A stretch of 64,000 bases of DNA, taken from Gracilariopsis chorda (Eukaryota; Rhodophyta; Florideophyceae; Gracilariales; Gracilariaceae). Below, one piece after another: positions 53,505-63,859 of this stretch. How positions within the stretch are numbered: position 1 is the first letter of the stretch; each line of letters begins with the position of its first letter. Where the stretch lies: contig NBIV01000110.1 of NCBI GenBank assembly GCA_003194525.1, forward strand, positions 1-64,000, read 5' to 3'. The notes beneath the pieces are model-generated. The model was not told the origin of the DNA. It searched no databases and saw only the letters and a program-made list of their open reading frames with translations. The position numbers were made by a program, and so were the translations under genes.

Positions 53505-54657
53505 CTATTCGATATATCTAGACACTCGCTTCCGCTGTTGCCAATTGGGAGACTTTCTCTTCTTCACCCCGCGCTTCAAGGCCTTGACCTCGTTCGGTGT
53601 CAAGTACCGAAAGTCGCCTCGCTTCAAAGACGACAACAAGACTGGCCCGAAGCTCCGTCGGCTCATGTTCACGACTTTGAGCCCGGCAGCATTGAACAAT
53701 CTCTGAATAAGCTGACGACGATTTTCTCGAATCCCTACCTCAAAGCGAGTCAGAGTTGCTTTATCCCGGGGTGACAGCTCAACTCGTTCAGTCCCCAAGC
53801 ACCGAACACTCTGCGACATTAAAGTTAGTACTCATCTGGCAGCCTCGAATCCGTTCTCATTCTAATGTACTTCAGAGTTGAATACGTACCTCTGGTGTGA
53901 AACGGTCTCGTTCACCGTCTACTATGGCGCCACGCTGCAGCTCCCGAACTTTTGATAACGAAACCGGGCCGTGACAATCCACATACCATTCCTTAATGTG
54001 CATATTCTCAGGACCATTGAGCTGAGCAGCCGCTGCACGGTCATTGCTAAGAATAACAAGACCACTGGCATCTTCTCCGATGCCTCCGACCACCACCAAA
54101 CCTTTCTTCTTCGCAGGCGGTATGTACGTGTCAATAGATCGCCCACTAGTCCCTGGAATAGACACAATCCCTTTTGGTTTGTGAATGGCGATCCATATAC
54201 ATTTTGGAGGAGTAATCTCCTTCCCGTTAACGTGAATAATATCCTCGCCAGCCTTCACCAGCAGTCCTTGTTGTTTGACTTTTCTTTTGTTGACCCTAAC
54301 GCAGCCACTCTCTATTAGCTTTTCTGCGTTTCTTCGAGATGCCACTCCCATTTGTGCTAGTACTTTGTGTAGCCTTTGCGGTTCATCACGTCGTGGGAAC
54401 GAGTTCTTAGCTTCCTTGACTCGCGGTCGGTATGGCAGTCGTGCTGAGGTTATCGTCAAAGTATTGTTAGTGTGTTGCAAGAAATGACTAAAGGGAGAAG
54501 GTCTCAACGCCTTGCACTTCTGCACACTCTCTGATAATAACCTCCCATTAAGTGACCGTGTTGAGTTTGTTATGGTGCCTGGAAATGCAAAGCAAGTGGA
54601 TGTGGCACATGGTCCATGGAATACATGCCTGTCTATCAATCCTTCTGTCCCTAGCAT
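53505..54657 (-). CDS. RsuA/RluB-family rRNA pseudouridine synthase, two exons, catalytic Asp replaced
   Basis: Exon 1 is 54657-53890 (256 codons) and exon 2 53810-53505 (101 codons), joined in phase 0; the 357-residue product has a basic, acid-poor leader of about 85 residues (plastid or mitochondrial), an S4 RNA-binding domain (about 93-135: LHKVLAQMGVASRRNAEKLI) and a pseudouridine synthase domain. Exon 2 supplies the C-terminal family block (RFEVGIRENRRQLIQRLF, then RRSFGPVLL and RYLTPNEVKAL). The catalytic motif normally reads GRLDxxTxGL; here it is GGIGEDASGL, putting G194 where the catalytic Asp should be. So the fold and RNA-binding parts are kept but isomerase activity should be lost, unless the assembly is wrong at that base. 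Plant SVR1-like chloroplast enzymes are the nearest comparison. Confidence 0.83.
53811..53889 (-). other. Spliceosomal intron (79 nt) in the pseudouridine synthase gene
   Basis: Minus strand: donor GAG|GTACGT, branch site TACTAAC 12-20 bases before the acceptor GCAG|AG. Without splicing, exon 1 stops after five more codons; splicing joins the family's conserved blocks in frame. It is the only convincing intron I found in the window. Confidence 0.9.
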
Positions 54658-55515
54658 CTCAGCATACAGAGTTCAGCTCTTGGACTTGGAAACTGGGAGA
54701 CTGCAAAGTGAGAATGCTTACTTAGTTGAGATAAGCAAGGAAGAGTACGTCGAAAAGAGATCCTACCGACGTCGCACGGCATCAGTATGATACCCTTGGT
54801 TACCAAGGCTTGGTATGGTTGATCATGCTGCGAAGCAATCGGCAGATGCAATCGGAGATGCCTGAACCCCCCAGTTTGGAAATTGCGCAGAATTCGGCAC
54901 TTTTTTGGAGAAGATGTCTTGTCATCACTGATACCTGTAGCGCTAAGCAAATCTTGTAATTTTTATCATTTTTAGTAGAAACTGCCGCACCACCGGTACC
55001 AACAGTACCCTTAGCCTTCTGCAGACCAGGCTACGAGCGTTGGGATAAAGAGTTAAGGGGTGTAAGACTACCTCTGGTAACCCTTACCCTTTGTACTACG
55101 TACGCCTCGTAGCCTTACATCCTCACACTCTCGCTCCAAGTTGATGAACACTTGGAGGGCTGTCTATGAAAACGAGCGTTCATGTACGGAGAGTTAACGG
55201 GCCTTCGTTTTGCCCATATTATTCAGCGTGTTTGGTAAACTAGCCCAAACTCTCGCACCAACCTCTACCTCCGCGTCGTAACAAGCAGAAAGCGTAGCTC
55301 AGGTAGGGGACACCAGATATCGCGATTCCCCACGGCAAGAACGACGGGTATCTTATCTCAAACGCCTTAAATGCAATCATATATTGCTGCGCAGTACAAG
55401 CATTTCCAGGAGGCGAGAGCGGAATCGATGTTCCTGTTTCTAAACAAAGGAGTGTCCATTAGATTCTTGTGTTTCTGCATCAGCTAGGCTCTTATTTATT
55501 CACCTGCTGTTTAAG
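54658..55515. other. Divergent intergenic region
   Basis: Contains GGTAACCCTTACCC at 55077-55090 (dispersed motif) and several GGTACC-like hexamers. No gene recognised. Confidence 0.5.
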
Positions 55516-56145
55516 ATGGCTACTAGAAAGGATGCTGAAGACCCCAAGTCCTCTTTGTCAACTCCTGCAGAACGAGATATTCCAGAAGGTGAATTGTTCC
55601 AAATTATAGACGAGACTGGAGAGGGGTTCGGGTTCGACCTAACACCTGAGACACTGGCGAAGCCTTTCGCTATTGGAGCTGTATCTCTGTTTACTCTTGG
55701 CATGATGGCTGGCATTCCATTCGGACTTGCGATGGGCAGATCTCAAGAAACAAAAGGATCCTCGAAAAAGATAACTCCGACCATGGGTGGGATAAGGTTC
55801 GCTGCCACCACTTTTGGCCTCGGGACATTATTGTGCAGCATGATGGGCGCAGCCGGCTTTTATGGGATAAAAACCTACTATCATGTTAATTCATTTGAGG
55901 AATTTGGCCGCGTTATGCGTGAGACCGTACCAGACCGAAGGGCAGAGATGGAAAAAGGTTTGGCACCAGTACTGGCTTTCGTGCGTAAGAATGCCGGCGA
56001 AAACTTGCCGGGTCCTATGAAGAGTTTCAGAGATTGGTTTCATGTTACACGGCTCGGAAAGTGGATCAAGCGACAGGTTGACTCATCAGTTACAACATCC
56101 GATCAGGACAGTCAATGCTCTGTCAGCGAATCTTCAGAGCGGTGA
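55516..56145 (+). CDS. TMEM242-like two-TM mitochondrial membrane protein
   Basis: The 209-residue product has a charged N-terminus, TM helix 1 (about residues 50-74), a Gly/Lys loop, TM helix 2 (about 95-118) and the sequence YHVNSFEEFGRVMRETVP directly after it. This order and the post-TM block (VHS..DF...M....P in animal TMEM242) match TMEM242, an inner-membrane factor for assembly of the ATP synthase c-ring and complex I. The protein is longer than the animal one (about 140) because of an acidic/Ser-rich tail. Resemblance is by eye; a search would settle it. Confidence 0.6.
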   Translation: MATRKDAEDPKSSLSTPAERDIPEGELFQIIDETGEGFGFDLTPETLAKPFAIGAVSLFTLGMMAGIPFGLAMGRSQETKGSSKKITPTMGGIRFAATTFGLGTLLCSMMGAAGFYGIKTYYHVNSFEEFGRVMRETVPDRRAEMEKGLAPVLAFVRKNAGENLPGPMKSFRDWFHVTRLGKWIKRQVDSSVTTSDQDSQCSVSESSER

Positions 56146-56365
56146 TCTTGTTGTCAAAGCTGAAGCTTCAAGGCACTACGCTTTCATTAAAAAGCACCTT
56201 CGTACGTGACTTACAGCAGTAAAGGATCTGGTGATGCAGAAAACACTCTTGTTACTTCAGTGATTCTGGACTTCGCGTATCAACCTGCACCGTTATGAGA
56301 CAACTAAATCGATATACTCGACCATTCGGGTCGGGGATCTGCAAAGAGACAGTGCGTGACGGTAA
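56146..56365. other. Short convergent intergenic spacer
   Basis: 220 bp between the two converging genes; no feature recognised. Confidence 0.5.
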
Positions 56366-59239
56366 TTAAACATCAACCAGCTTCAGTGTCCTTGTAATTC
56401 CTGAAAGAACTTCTAGCAAACGGGTGCAGGTAGCCATATGACTTGATCGCGTCCGCTCCAGAATATCGTGACAGAATGCAGATCTATCAATCGGGCCACC
56501 CTTCTGTTTGCTACCGTCAGAAAGGCTAATAGGGTGAATCGTGTTAGGCAGGTAAGGGACAGACGCACTCAGCGTCCTTTCACCATCACAAACACCGTCT
56601 AACCAATCTGCACCCTGATCTAAAGAGCAAGATATCCATTCCTGCATGAGTGAACATGCAGACACAACTCCAACTTTGTGAACATGAATAGCTTCTTGTA
56701 TAGAATTAAAGTATTGGGCAGCGTGAAGCTTCGCAGACTTCGTACTCCCTCGCTTTCTTCGATTCTTTCCTCTCATCAGCTCTGCGCTAAATGAAGCAAT
56801 GGCAAGAGATGCAAGTAGAAGGATTTCGAAAGACATTCTACAACACTTCCGCAACTGTACAGGTGACATTGTTCCTTTCAACCCGTTCGAGTGTTTGGGC
56901 TCCTTTATAGCATCTTCTACTTCGTGGTGAACATCTTCTACGACCCCCTTCGCAGTTGATAACAAGTCCATGGGATCAAGATTCTTTGGCACCTCAGCGG
57001 CATCGTTGAGTAAAGCCCCACTCGAGAACAACACAAGTAAACCTTTTACATTCTGCAGATTGTCCGAGATCCTTTTGCGTAGCATAGATAAATGTTCAGC
57101 CCCACTCGGCGCATGACCATTCACAGGGGCTCCGTCGATACCTGCTGAAGCAGATGCTTCCATTATGGTTTCATCATTTAGAACTTGCATCAAAGTCATG
57201 AGGCTCTTCAGGTCGGAAATTATCGTCGATTTCCTCTTCATTTGACAAGTGACTCCCTCATCATGGTGTTCGTTTGTCTTGTCACTCAAACGCATTTCTG
57301 GATCAAAGCACTGGAGATCCCAAAACTGGAAACAGCGCGTGTCGTCAGTGTCAACTATTCGCTTTGTCTCCAATTTTCCAGGAGTAAACCGAGAGAAGAA
57401 GGAAAGACAATCTCTTGCAAGGTCCAGTCCTGCAGCATCGCCCGCAGACTGCACGAGGGCAACTTGAGCTTTTGTCAAAACCCCTTCTATAAGCACAGCC
57501 GATCTTTCAAGACGTTGCCTAAACAAAACAAACTCGATTGCCGCGTTTATGGAACCGAATTCGAGTGCCTTTGTTACGCACTGAGGTATTTCAAGATCAC
57601 ATTCCCGCCATAATGTTTCCATGCCTTCGAAAACCTTACTCAAAGCGTCATGATGACCCGTTTCAAAGAAAGGCTTGAGCACCAGATGTGTCAGTGTGGA
57701 CATTTGAACGTGCTTGATCTCCAGTGATTCCCACAGCTCAGCAACTCTCTCCATTGCTCCCAACTCAATGTACAAGCGAATAAGCAGGAGTTTGAAGTGA
57801 AAGTTATGCGGACTTCGGGTTAAACCGGTTTCGAGTACAGCTATAGTTTGAAGAACTGCAAACTTGTTTGCATATCGATCGTCAAGATCTTTCTCAAAAA
57901 TGGGTAGTAATCGATGTGTAATTAAGATGAGATAGTCGTCTCCATCTTGTCTATCAGTAGATTCCAACGTGTCAGATAAGGAGCTGCTGTAGAATTCCAT
58001 AAGCTCGGCTGGAGACAATGTCAGTTCATTGAACCAAAGACACAACCAGGATGCTGTAAGATGATACGGGAAGCCTTTTTCGTTTCCAATGGATCGAATT
58101 CTCTCAAGTGCTTTCTGAAACTGTAGTGTGTCCGATATTAGAGTTAGGTACGGCCTGAGATCATGAGCACAAACCGTTTTGGCACCAAACAATGAGAAGT
58201 AAATCGAAATAGCTTTGCCAAGCGCTTCAGTTTCGCCATGACGATAGTAAAACTCCATCTGAGCAAGAAAAGGAGCTCGTTTTGGAACACGCCCGTCAGA
58301 CTGTACTTCAACGAGACGATCTATGAAAGCCATTGCTTCGTCCTTACAAGCTTCTCCACTTTCAACGCATTCCAGATAACTTAGCCAGTGGCCCCAATCA
58401 TCACAATCATGGTCAGATAACAACGCAGAGTAGTCCTTCATACGTTGTTCGCCCGAAGTATGGAGGCCTGATTTGATATGTAGTACTTCGGCCTCGTCCA
58501 TTACAAGACGCCGGTGCGATATAAGCCGGAGTGCTTTCTCATGTTCATTCGCGTCCCTATGAATGCGAACGGCAAAGCGAGTTGTTTCCGCGGACGGCGT
58601 TACTGCTACGTCAAGTGATTTTTCCAACATCCTGGAGGCCAAAGTTAACATGCGGTCGTCTGAGGATGATTGATTTGTATCGAGATCTCGATTGCGATAC
58701 ACAACACCAAGCCAAATGGCGGCAGTTGCCCAAAGTCCATACTTCTCGGTGTTTGAGGAAGTCATGCGATGCAGTTTGGTGGCCAGTTTCTGAGCACTGT
58801 TAAAAGCATATCCTCGAATGTAGTAACAGAAAGCGGCTTCTGCGAGCTGGAACTGGGAAGCATCTGCTTTCCAAACTAGCTCATAAACTTCTCCCGTACC
58901 AGCTTCATTTCCGCTTTCTCGGTAATAGTATTGAATCTTTTCAGCCACGTCTTCATCAGTAGGGACGCGGCCCGCGTCGAGATCATTCCTTAGGTTTGCT
59001 ATCTCATCTTCCGCCTGTTTAAGTTTCCTCATCTGTAAATATACACATGCCCGCAACGCACGAGCCGCAGGCCATCCGGGACGTTTCTGCAATGCTTGTT
59101 GCACGAGTTTGAAAGCTTGTTTGGTATTATGCTCTGATAGATTATCTAATACAGGTCGAAGGCGACGATCAGATTCAGCCCTGGAAATAGGCGTCTTCAT
59201 GACAACAGAGGCGGACGACTTCAACGATTTGCCAGTCAT
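56366..59239 (-). CDS. NAA25: NatB auxiliary subunit NAA25 (Mdm20 family)
   Basis: The 957-residue protein anchors the NatB catalytic subunit NAA20 to ribosomes; NatB acetylates N-termini starting Met-Asp/Glu/Asn/Gln. The N-terminus has the NAA25 block DRRLRPVLDNLSEHNTKQAF (about residues 25-44) followed by TPR-like helical pairs (KRPGWPAARALRACVYL). The middle carries CDDWGHWLSYLECVE, a family-typical segment, and the rest is continuous helical repeat. Length agrees with NAA25 in animals and plants (about 950-1000). It is transcribed towards the TMEM242-like gene, 220 bp away. Confidence 0.85.
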   Translation of the reverse strand: MTGKSLKSSASVVMKTPISRAESDRRLRPVLDNLSEHNTKQAFKLVQQALQKRPGWPAARALRACVYLQMRKLKQAEDEIANLRNDLDAGRVPTDEDVAEKIQYYYRESGNEAGTGEVYELVWKADASQFQLAEAAFCYYIRGYAFNSAQKLATKLHRMTSSNTEKYGLWATAAIWLGVVYRNRDLDTNQSSSDDRMLTLASRMLEKSLDVAVTPSAETTRFAVRIHRDANEHEKALRLISHRRLVMDEAEVLHIKSGLHTSGEQRMKDYSALLSDHDCDDWGHWLSYLECVESGEACKDEAMAFIDRLVEVQSDGRVPKRAPFLAQMEFYYRHGETEALGKAISIYFSLFGAKTVCAHDLRPYLTLISDTLQFQKALERIRSIGNEKGFPYHLTASWLCLWFNELTLSPAELMEFYSSSLSDTLESTDRQDGDDYLILITHRLLPIFEKDLDDRYANKFAVLQTIAVLETGLTRSPHNFHFKLLLIRLYIELGAMERVAELWESLEIKHVQMSTLTHLVLKPFFETGHHDALSKVFEGMETLWRECDLEIPQCVTKALEFGSINAAIEFVLFRQRLERSAVLIEGVLTKAQVALVQSAGDAAGLDLARDCLSFFSRFTPGKLETKRIVDTDDTRCFQFWDLQCFDPEMRLSDKTNEHHDEGVTCQMKRKSTIISDLKSLMTLMQVLNDETIMEASASAGIDGAPVNGHAPSGAEHLSMLRKRISDNLQNVKGLLVLFSSGALLNDAAEVPKNLDPMDLLSTAKGVVEDVHHEVEDAIKEPKHSNGLKGTMSPVQLRKCCRMSFEILLLASLAIASFSAELMRGKNRRKRGSTKSAKLHAAQYFNSIQEAIHVHKVGVVSACSLMQEWISCSLDQGADWLDGVCDGERTLSASVPYLPNTIHPISLSDGSKQKGGPIDRSAFCHDILERTRSSHMATCTRLLEVLSGITRTLKLVDV

Positions 59240-61745
59240 TTTGAGAACATAGCTACATTTAAGATCGCTAGCAATAATTGGTGGGGATCATGAACTTGGA
59301 TAAGGGCAGATTAGTGCCGTGCTTCTATGGAAATGGGCGTTGAGGCATGTCCCGTGCAAAGGCGTATCTATTGCGCTGTGCCATAAAGGGAACCGGGGTG
59401 AAAAGGTAGTGAACACGGCGTCCCAAACGCCGTCGGGGTGGATCTGTTTTGACATGACATGGAGCGGGCCTGTGGGAAGGAATGGGTTATACTGTTCGCA
59501 ACGCCACCGTTGGTCCCTTCGCACTGTACGAAACCTATGATACAGGGCAAAAGAGTGGGATGTGGCACTGATTTCTGTTAGCCTTGGCAAGCAAGGTTAT
59601 TAGGAATACAAGAAGTCTTTTGGGGCTCTGGCTCAACCACTGTTGCCTGCAGCTGCGACGGCATACGGTATGACTCATACCCTTGCCTCCAGCGAAGACG
59701 CTTGCCCACTCGTGCCGCAGGAGTGGTCGAGGAAGGAGAGCCAAAAGACCCCATCATTGGTATCTACAAAGAAGAGAGAAGCCAACAGCGTAGAGAGCGC
59801 CCTTACAAGGTGCAGGTAGATACCAGGGGTAGCGGTGGAGGGATAAGAATGCCCGGAAAGCAACCTTACTAGCCGAATAGTAGGGTGAGGTAACTGTACG
59901 AAAAGCGCCCTCACGTAGACAAGACGACACTCTTTCGCAGTGCTGAAGGCCAGCGGTTGCTAACCAGTTACCATCTTCTCTACGACATATGCCGACATAA
60001 GTCTCAATTATTACGTTCTTGGAAATCGGACCAATTTCTTCTGGTAGAGCTCTTGGTAAAGGGTTAAAGCTTTACCAAAGATACTTGTCCACTCTTGGTA
60101 ATAGATTAGAAGTTTGAAATTCGGACAACTATTGTATTTTCTGGGGAAGGCGAAGCTTGCAGCTGCCACCAGCGCTTCGTGTCCGGATTTCCTCGGGATG
60201 TCATTGTACCGTAACTTTGTAGTTTGTGCGGCGATTCCCTCCTTCCTACAGCATCTTTGTAACTCGAAGACATAGCTACTCAGCACAGTTAACAACTTTG
60301 GCGTCTGCTTTGAATATACAACCTCTGTTTTATCACAAAGGCACCTTTCTGCACTACAGCAGAACCCTTTGCTGATTCACTCTTTCATCCGATTTGCTTC
60401 AACTGAAACGCTGGAACTCTAGCAGAGCAAGTGACATATAACCTTTCTGAGAGGTTGGGGTTTCACCTGCGATCAGTCAATAATGTATGATACTAACCCA
60501 TTTTCAGTTGAACTCAACCACCAAATCCATGATGCAATGCAGTACTACGGACCGTAATTATCTGCTTAGGACAGCCCTCTACCAGGTATCACAGAAGTGT
60601 GGATCCGTAGAAACGTTAGCCTTCTACTATTGTAATCGACGCCGATAAGTCAAGTCAAGTCAATAATTTGGCAGAGATAGCTAGATTTGAACAGCGCCGT
60701 CGTCCTTTGTATTGTTCTTCTTGTTTAGGTGGAGGCAGACGAAATGCCCTTGGACCACAGCATGCTTTGCTTGATGCTATATCAGTCTCTCTCTCGCTGA
60801 ATCGAACCTGTTCCAAACTGCGAAACACTGTACCTCTCTAACTACTCGGAGTTCGAGGAACCAGGTTGAACAGATTTTCTGAGCAAGTATTATATCAGTT
60901 CAGGTCGGGGCAGATGCCACGCCAAGAAGTTACCAATTCTCCTCGGTGGTCCTATCTTCTTAGCAGCTGCGATCAGATCGCAGGGCTCCTCTACCACGAC
61001 GACGGTGAGGTGGATTTCGAGGGATCCATTGCTCATCTGTGTGTGTCTGTGTATATAAGCTCATGTCCCTTGCTTTCCAGACTGAAGTCAGAGCTTCTCT
61101 GCGAAAACCCGTTCTGGCTCTCCGGTTATGCCAATAGCTGCCAAAGTGTTTTCACACAAGACACTAGAAGTCCAGCTCTTGTTTTTCTCGCAGTGGTTAA
61201 GTTCCTAGAGTCGAGAGTTTTGGGGTATCAGTGGACCAACTGATCGACGTGATTCCCCGTTCTAGGTCCGTTCTCTAGCGCGTAATTATTGCAGCGTTCC
61301 TCTGATTTGGAGGAAGCAGAACGATTCGGGCTCCAGTTCTTGGCAACTAGCACAAACAACATGCTTAGAATAACCCGAACCTTTAGCGAAGAGAGCGACC
61401 GGCTCCCAACGAATGACGTACCGCAGCAACTAGAGTCTTTAGGGTAACTTCGGTAGAACATCCGTCTTAAATCAGCTTTGTCTACTCAACCGCTCGTTTG
61501 ATTCATGAGTCGGTATACCTGCAATCCTGGATTCAAGTGTTTGAGAGATAGTGATAGTAGTAATGAAACCTTAAGCACTTTGTCGTCCATTCAGCATTTC
61601 TCGAGTGGTTTAGTAAGACGATTCTTAGGAAATAATCATCAGAAGTTCTTGGCCTTCCTGAAGAGAGAAAGCTTCTACTGAAAGCTTAGTAATAGAAAGC
61701 GGTTGACTACAATAAAGAAAACGAAGAAGAAATAACCATACCACA
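59240..61745. other. Intergenic, 2.5 kb, no gene recognised
   Basis: Holds dispersed motifs (CTAACCAGTTACC 59960-59972, GGTAAAGGGTTAA 60055-60067, the latter followed by an inverted AAGCTTTACC). Short frames have no recognisable domain. Confidence 0.5.
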
Positions 61746-61749
61746 AAAC

Positions 61750-62260
61750 GAAGCTGCTGACGAATTTGCAAAGAAGAGCCTTGGTCTCCCCTTAGCGCAG
61801 CAGCTCGGGAAAGATATCGACTTCCTGGAAGTGAAACAGGGAACCCGCGTCCGTCTTACTAGCACAGAGCCAGTAAGCGAAGTCCCAGAGACACTATCAA
61901 AGGTATTGACTCTAAGGAGGGCGCATACAGCCCTGTCGCAGATATTTACAGGTCACGTTCCGACGCTATATCCAGTCTCAACTTTTCTCAACAACAGGAA
62001 ATGTTTCTGCCCGCTCGGATGTGGGCTCAACATACTTATTAGTGTAGACCATTTCGTTCTTAGATGCCGCCGAAGAGCGGCATCCCGGCGTCGAGAGCTC
62101 CCGCCTCTCCGAGAGAGGCAGGGCTCTGACGCCGAATCAATAGTAAGGACATGGCCAGAAAAGCTGTTGGTATATCTAGAGAGAGGGGTTCTTCTCAATG
62201 TAACCCCTACCGTAGTCTTGGAATTAGAGACGCGAGCTCATATAAAAAAACACACACACA
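61750..62260 (+). mobile_element. Truncated LINE, 3' end copy 2
   Basis: The plus strand shows the same C-terminal RNase H end (EAADEFAKKSLGLP), the zinc-knuckle region (KCFCPLGC...DHFVLRC) and a (CA)n tail (about 62249-62262) as the LINE at 52690-53400. This copy keeps one open frame from about 61750 to 62300. It begins abruptly at EAADE, so it is 5'-truncated, the usual outcome of LINE insertion. Confidence 0.82.
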
Positions 62261-62359
62261 CACTTTTTCGTCGGGAGGTGTATTCGTTGGCTTCAGGTTA
62301 AGAATGGGTCACATGCATCTGAAGTGTACGTGCCAGTTAAACAACTCTGAAGCTCTAAC

Positions 62360-63859
62360 TCAATATGTCGGGCCACCTTTCCCGCCCGGGAGAGATGATG
62401 TGAAAAGATAGATTCTACCGTTCCTCTTACTAGACCAATATAACTCTCCGCTAGATCCCCTTCCAAATCGGACGTCAACCCTTCTTTGGAGACTAAAGCC
62501 CTCTTCGGACCGCATTGCTGCTCCAAGCGTTTTGTACCTCTTACCATCATAAATTATGTTTGCTTGGTATGTCGTAGCTTGTGTCAACTTTGCTGGATCC
62601 CCTTCTGTTTTTGCTTTTCGTAAGTCTGGTATCCTTGAGAAATACAACTTGCCGGATATCGGAAAATCGGCATAGTAGTAGTGCCCAGACATAGGAGACC
62701 CGTTTTCAATTGGACAGCCTCCTGCTATCGCTTGTCCTATGAAAGCGGCATTGAACGGTCCCTCGTGCCCAACCTGAGCAGCGGGGTATGTGAAATCATT
62801 CTTGGCATCGTCGGCGGGAAGGGAGTCTACTCCAGACATCAGACCGCCACCTGTGTGCACAAAGGTTCCTTCACGTTCTGCCCATCCATAATTGCTCCCA
62901 CTCTTTACAATATTGACCTCCTCTATGTTCGCACGTCCAGTATCGGCTGCATAAAGTGTACCATCACGCCCAAAGCATATGTGATGTGGATTACGGAACC
63001 CTATCGCATATACTTCGCCGGGGAACTTCCTGTTTGTTAAGAACGGGTTATCTCCGGGAATTGTGTAAGGTCGAGATCCTGCTTGCAGTGGATTGATTCG
63101 TAATATCTTGCCCAAACAATCACCCGTTTGTCCACCTCCAGCTACTGCCGATTGAACTGAACCGTCTCCATGAGCTATGTAGAGCAAATCTTCGTAGAAG
63201 GCTATTTGCTTTATGGGATGGTCATATACTGGCATTCCTATCCGAAAAAGATTGCGATATGAGTTTATCAGTGGCTTGCCTGAAGTGAGATCTGTCCGCC
63301 ACTCGATGAGCACGCTGTCGGCATCGATATGATTAGAGACATCCGAAATGTAGTTGAAACCACGAGGATTGCTGGGGCGCTCTTCCATTGCGGAGACGTA
63401 AAAAAAGCCATTCTCCGAAAAACTGGGATGAAAAGCAACGCTTCGCACACCTCCGTGAATTAGATTTTCGATAGATAGAGAACGTCCAGTAACGACCTTG
63501 ATAGCAGCATCCACATCAAGAAACAAGTTTACTCGTCCTTTGGGAGAAACCTCGTATATTTTTGTCCTTGTGCATATAAATAAGTGATCAACGAGGGGGA
63601 CCAAGCAGTTAATGGCAGCTGTTTTCCCGTCTTCGTCTGGGATTTTTGCAAACCTTTTCATGTAAACGTCCATAGCATGCTTGACAATAGGTTTCCGTAC
63701 AGGGTTGAATAAGTTTCCTGATATCGGTGGTTCAGATTCATCAAAGTCATCAAAGCCATCATACCCAAACCCCCTCATTACGACTACGACGACAATAATA
63801 AGGGGTAAGAACAGTGGCAGGAAACAAACCAATTTCAAGATAAAGTTGGATCGTCCCAT
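62360..63859 (-). CDS. Membrane-anchored glucose/sorbosone-dehydrogenase-fold protein
   Basis: The 499-residue protein has an N-terminal membrane anchor (about residues 8-28, LVCFLPLFLPLIIVVVVV) and an extracellular six-bladed propeller of the GSDH/PQQ-dependent soluble-glucose-dehydrogenase type. Family signatures: GGVRSVAFHPSFSENGFFYVS (about 135-156), KQIAFYEDLLYIAHGDG with GGGQ...LGKILRI, then AIGFRNPHHICFGRDGTLYAADTG, NIVKSGSNYGWAEREG and YYYADFPISGKLYFSR. The NPH/NYGW/YYYAD blocks are those of the family that includes animal HHIP (Hedgehog-interacting protein) and HHIPL. Whether it has enzyme activity or binds ligand is unknown. It lies about 20 kb from the Hint gene, not adjacent. Confidence 0.85.
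   Translation of the reverse strand: MGRSNFILKLVCFLPLFLPLIIVVVVVMRGFGYDGFDDFDESEPPISGNLFNPVRKPIVKHAMDVYMKRFAKIPDEDGKTAAINCLVPLVDHLFICTRTKIYEVSPKGRVNLFLDVDAAIKVVTGRSLSIENLIHGGVRSVAFHPSFSENGFFYVSAMEERPSNPRGFNYISDVSNHIDADSVLIEWRTDLTSGKPLINSYRNLFRIGMPVYDHPIKQIAFYEDLLYIAHGDGSVQSAVAGGGQTGDCLGKILRINPLQAGSRPYTIPGDNPFLTNRKFPGEVYAIGFRNPHHICFGRDGTLYAADTGRANIEEVNIVKSGSNYGWAEREGTFVHTGGGLMSGVDSLPADDAKNDFTYPAAQVGHEGPFNAAFIGQAIAGGCPIENGSPMSGHYYYADFPISGKLYFSRIPDLRKAKTEGDPAKLTQATTYQANIIYDGKRYKTLGAAMRSEEGFSLQRRVDVRFGRGSSGELYWSSKRNGRIYLFTSSLPGGKGGPTY

Noticed and set aside
60790-60860. Possible tRNA gene on the minus strand (GGTTCGATTC B-box-like string)
   Set aside because: No T-stem pairing around the string and no cloverleaf could be drawn; chance match.
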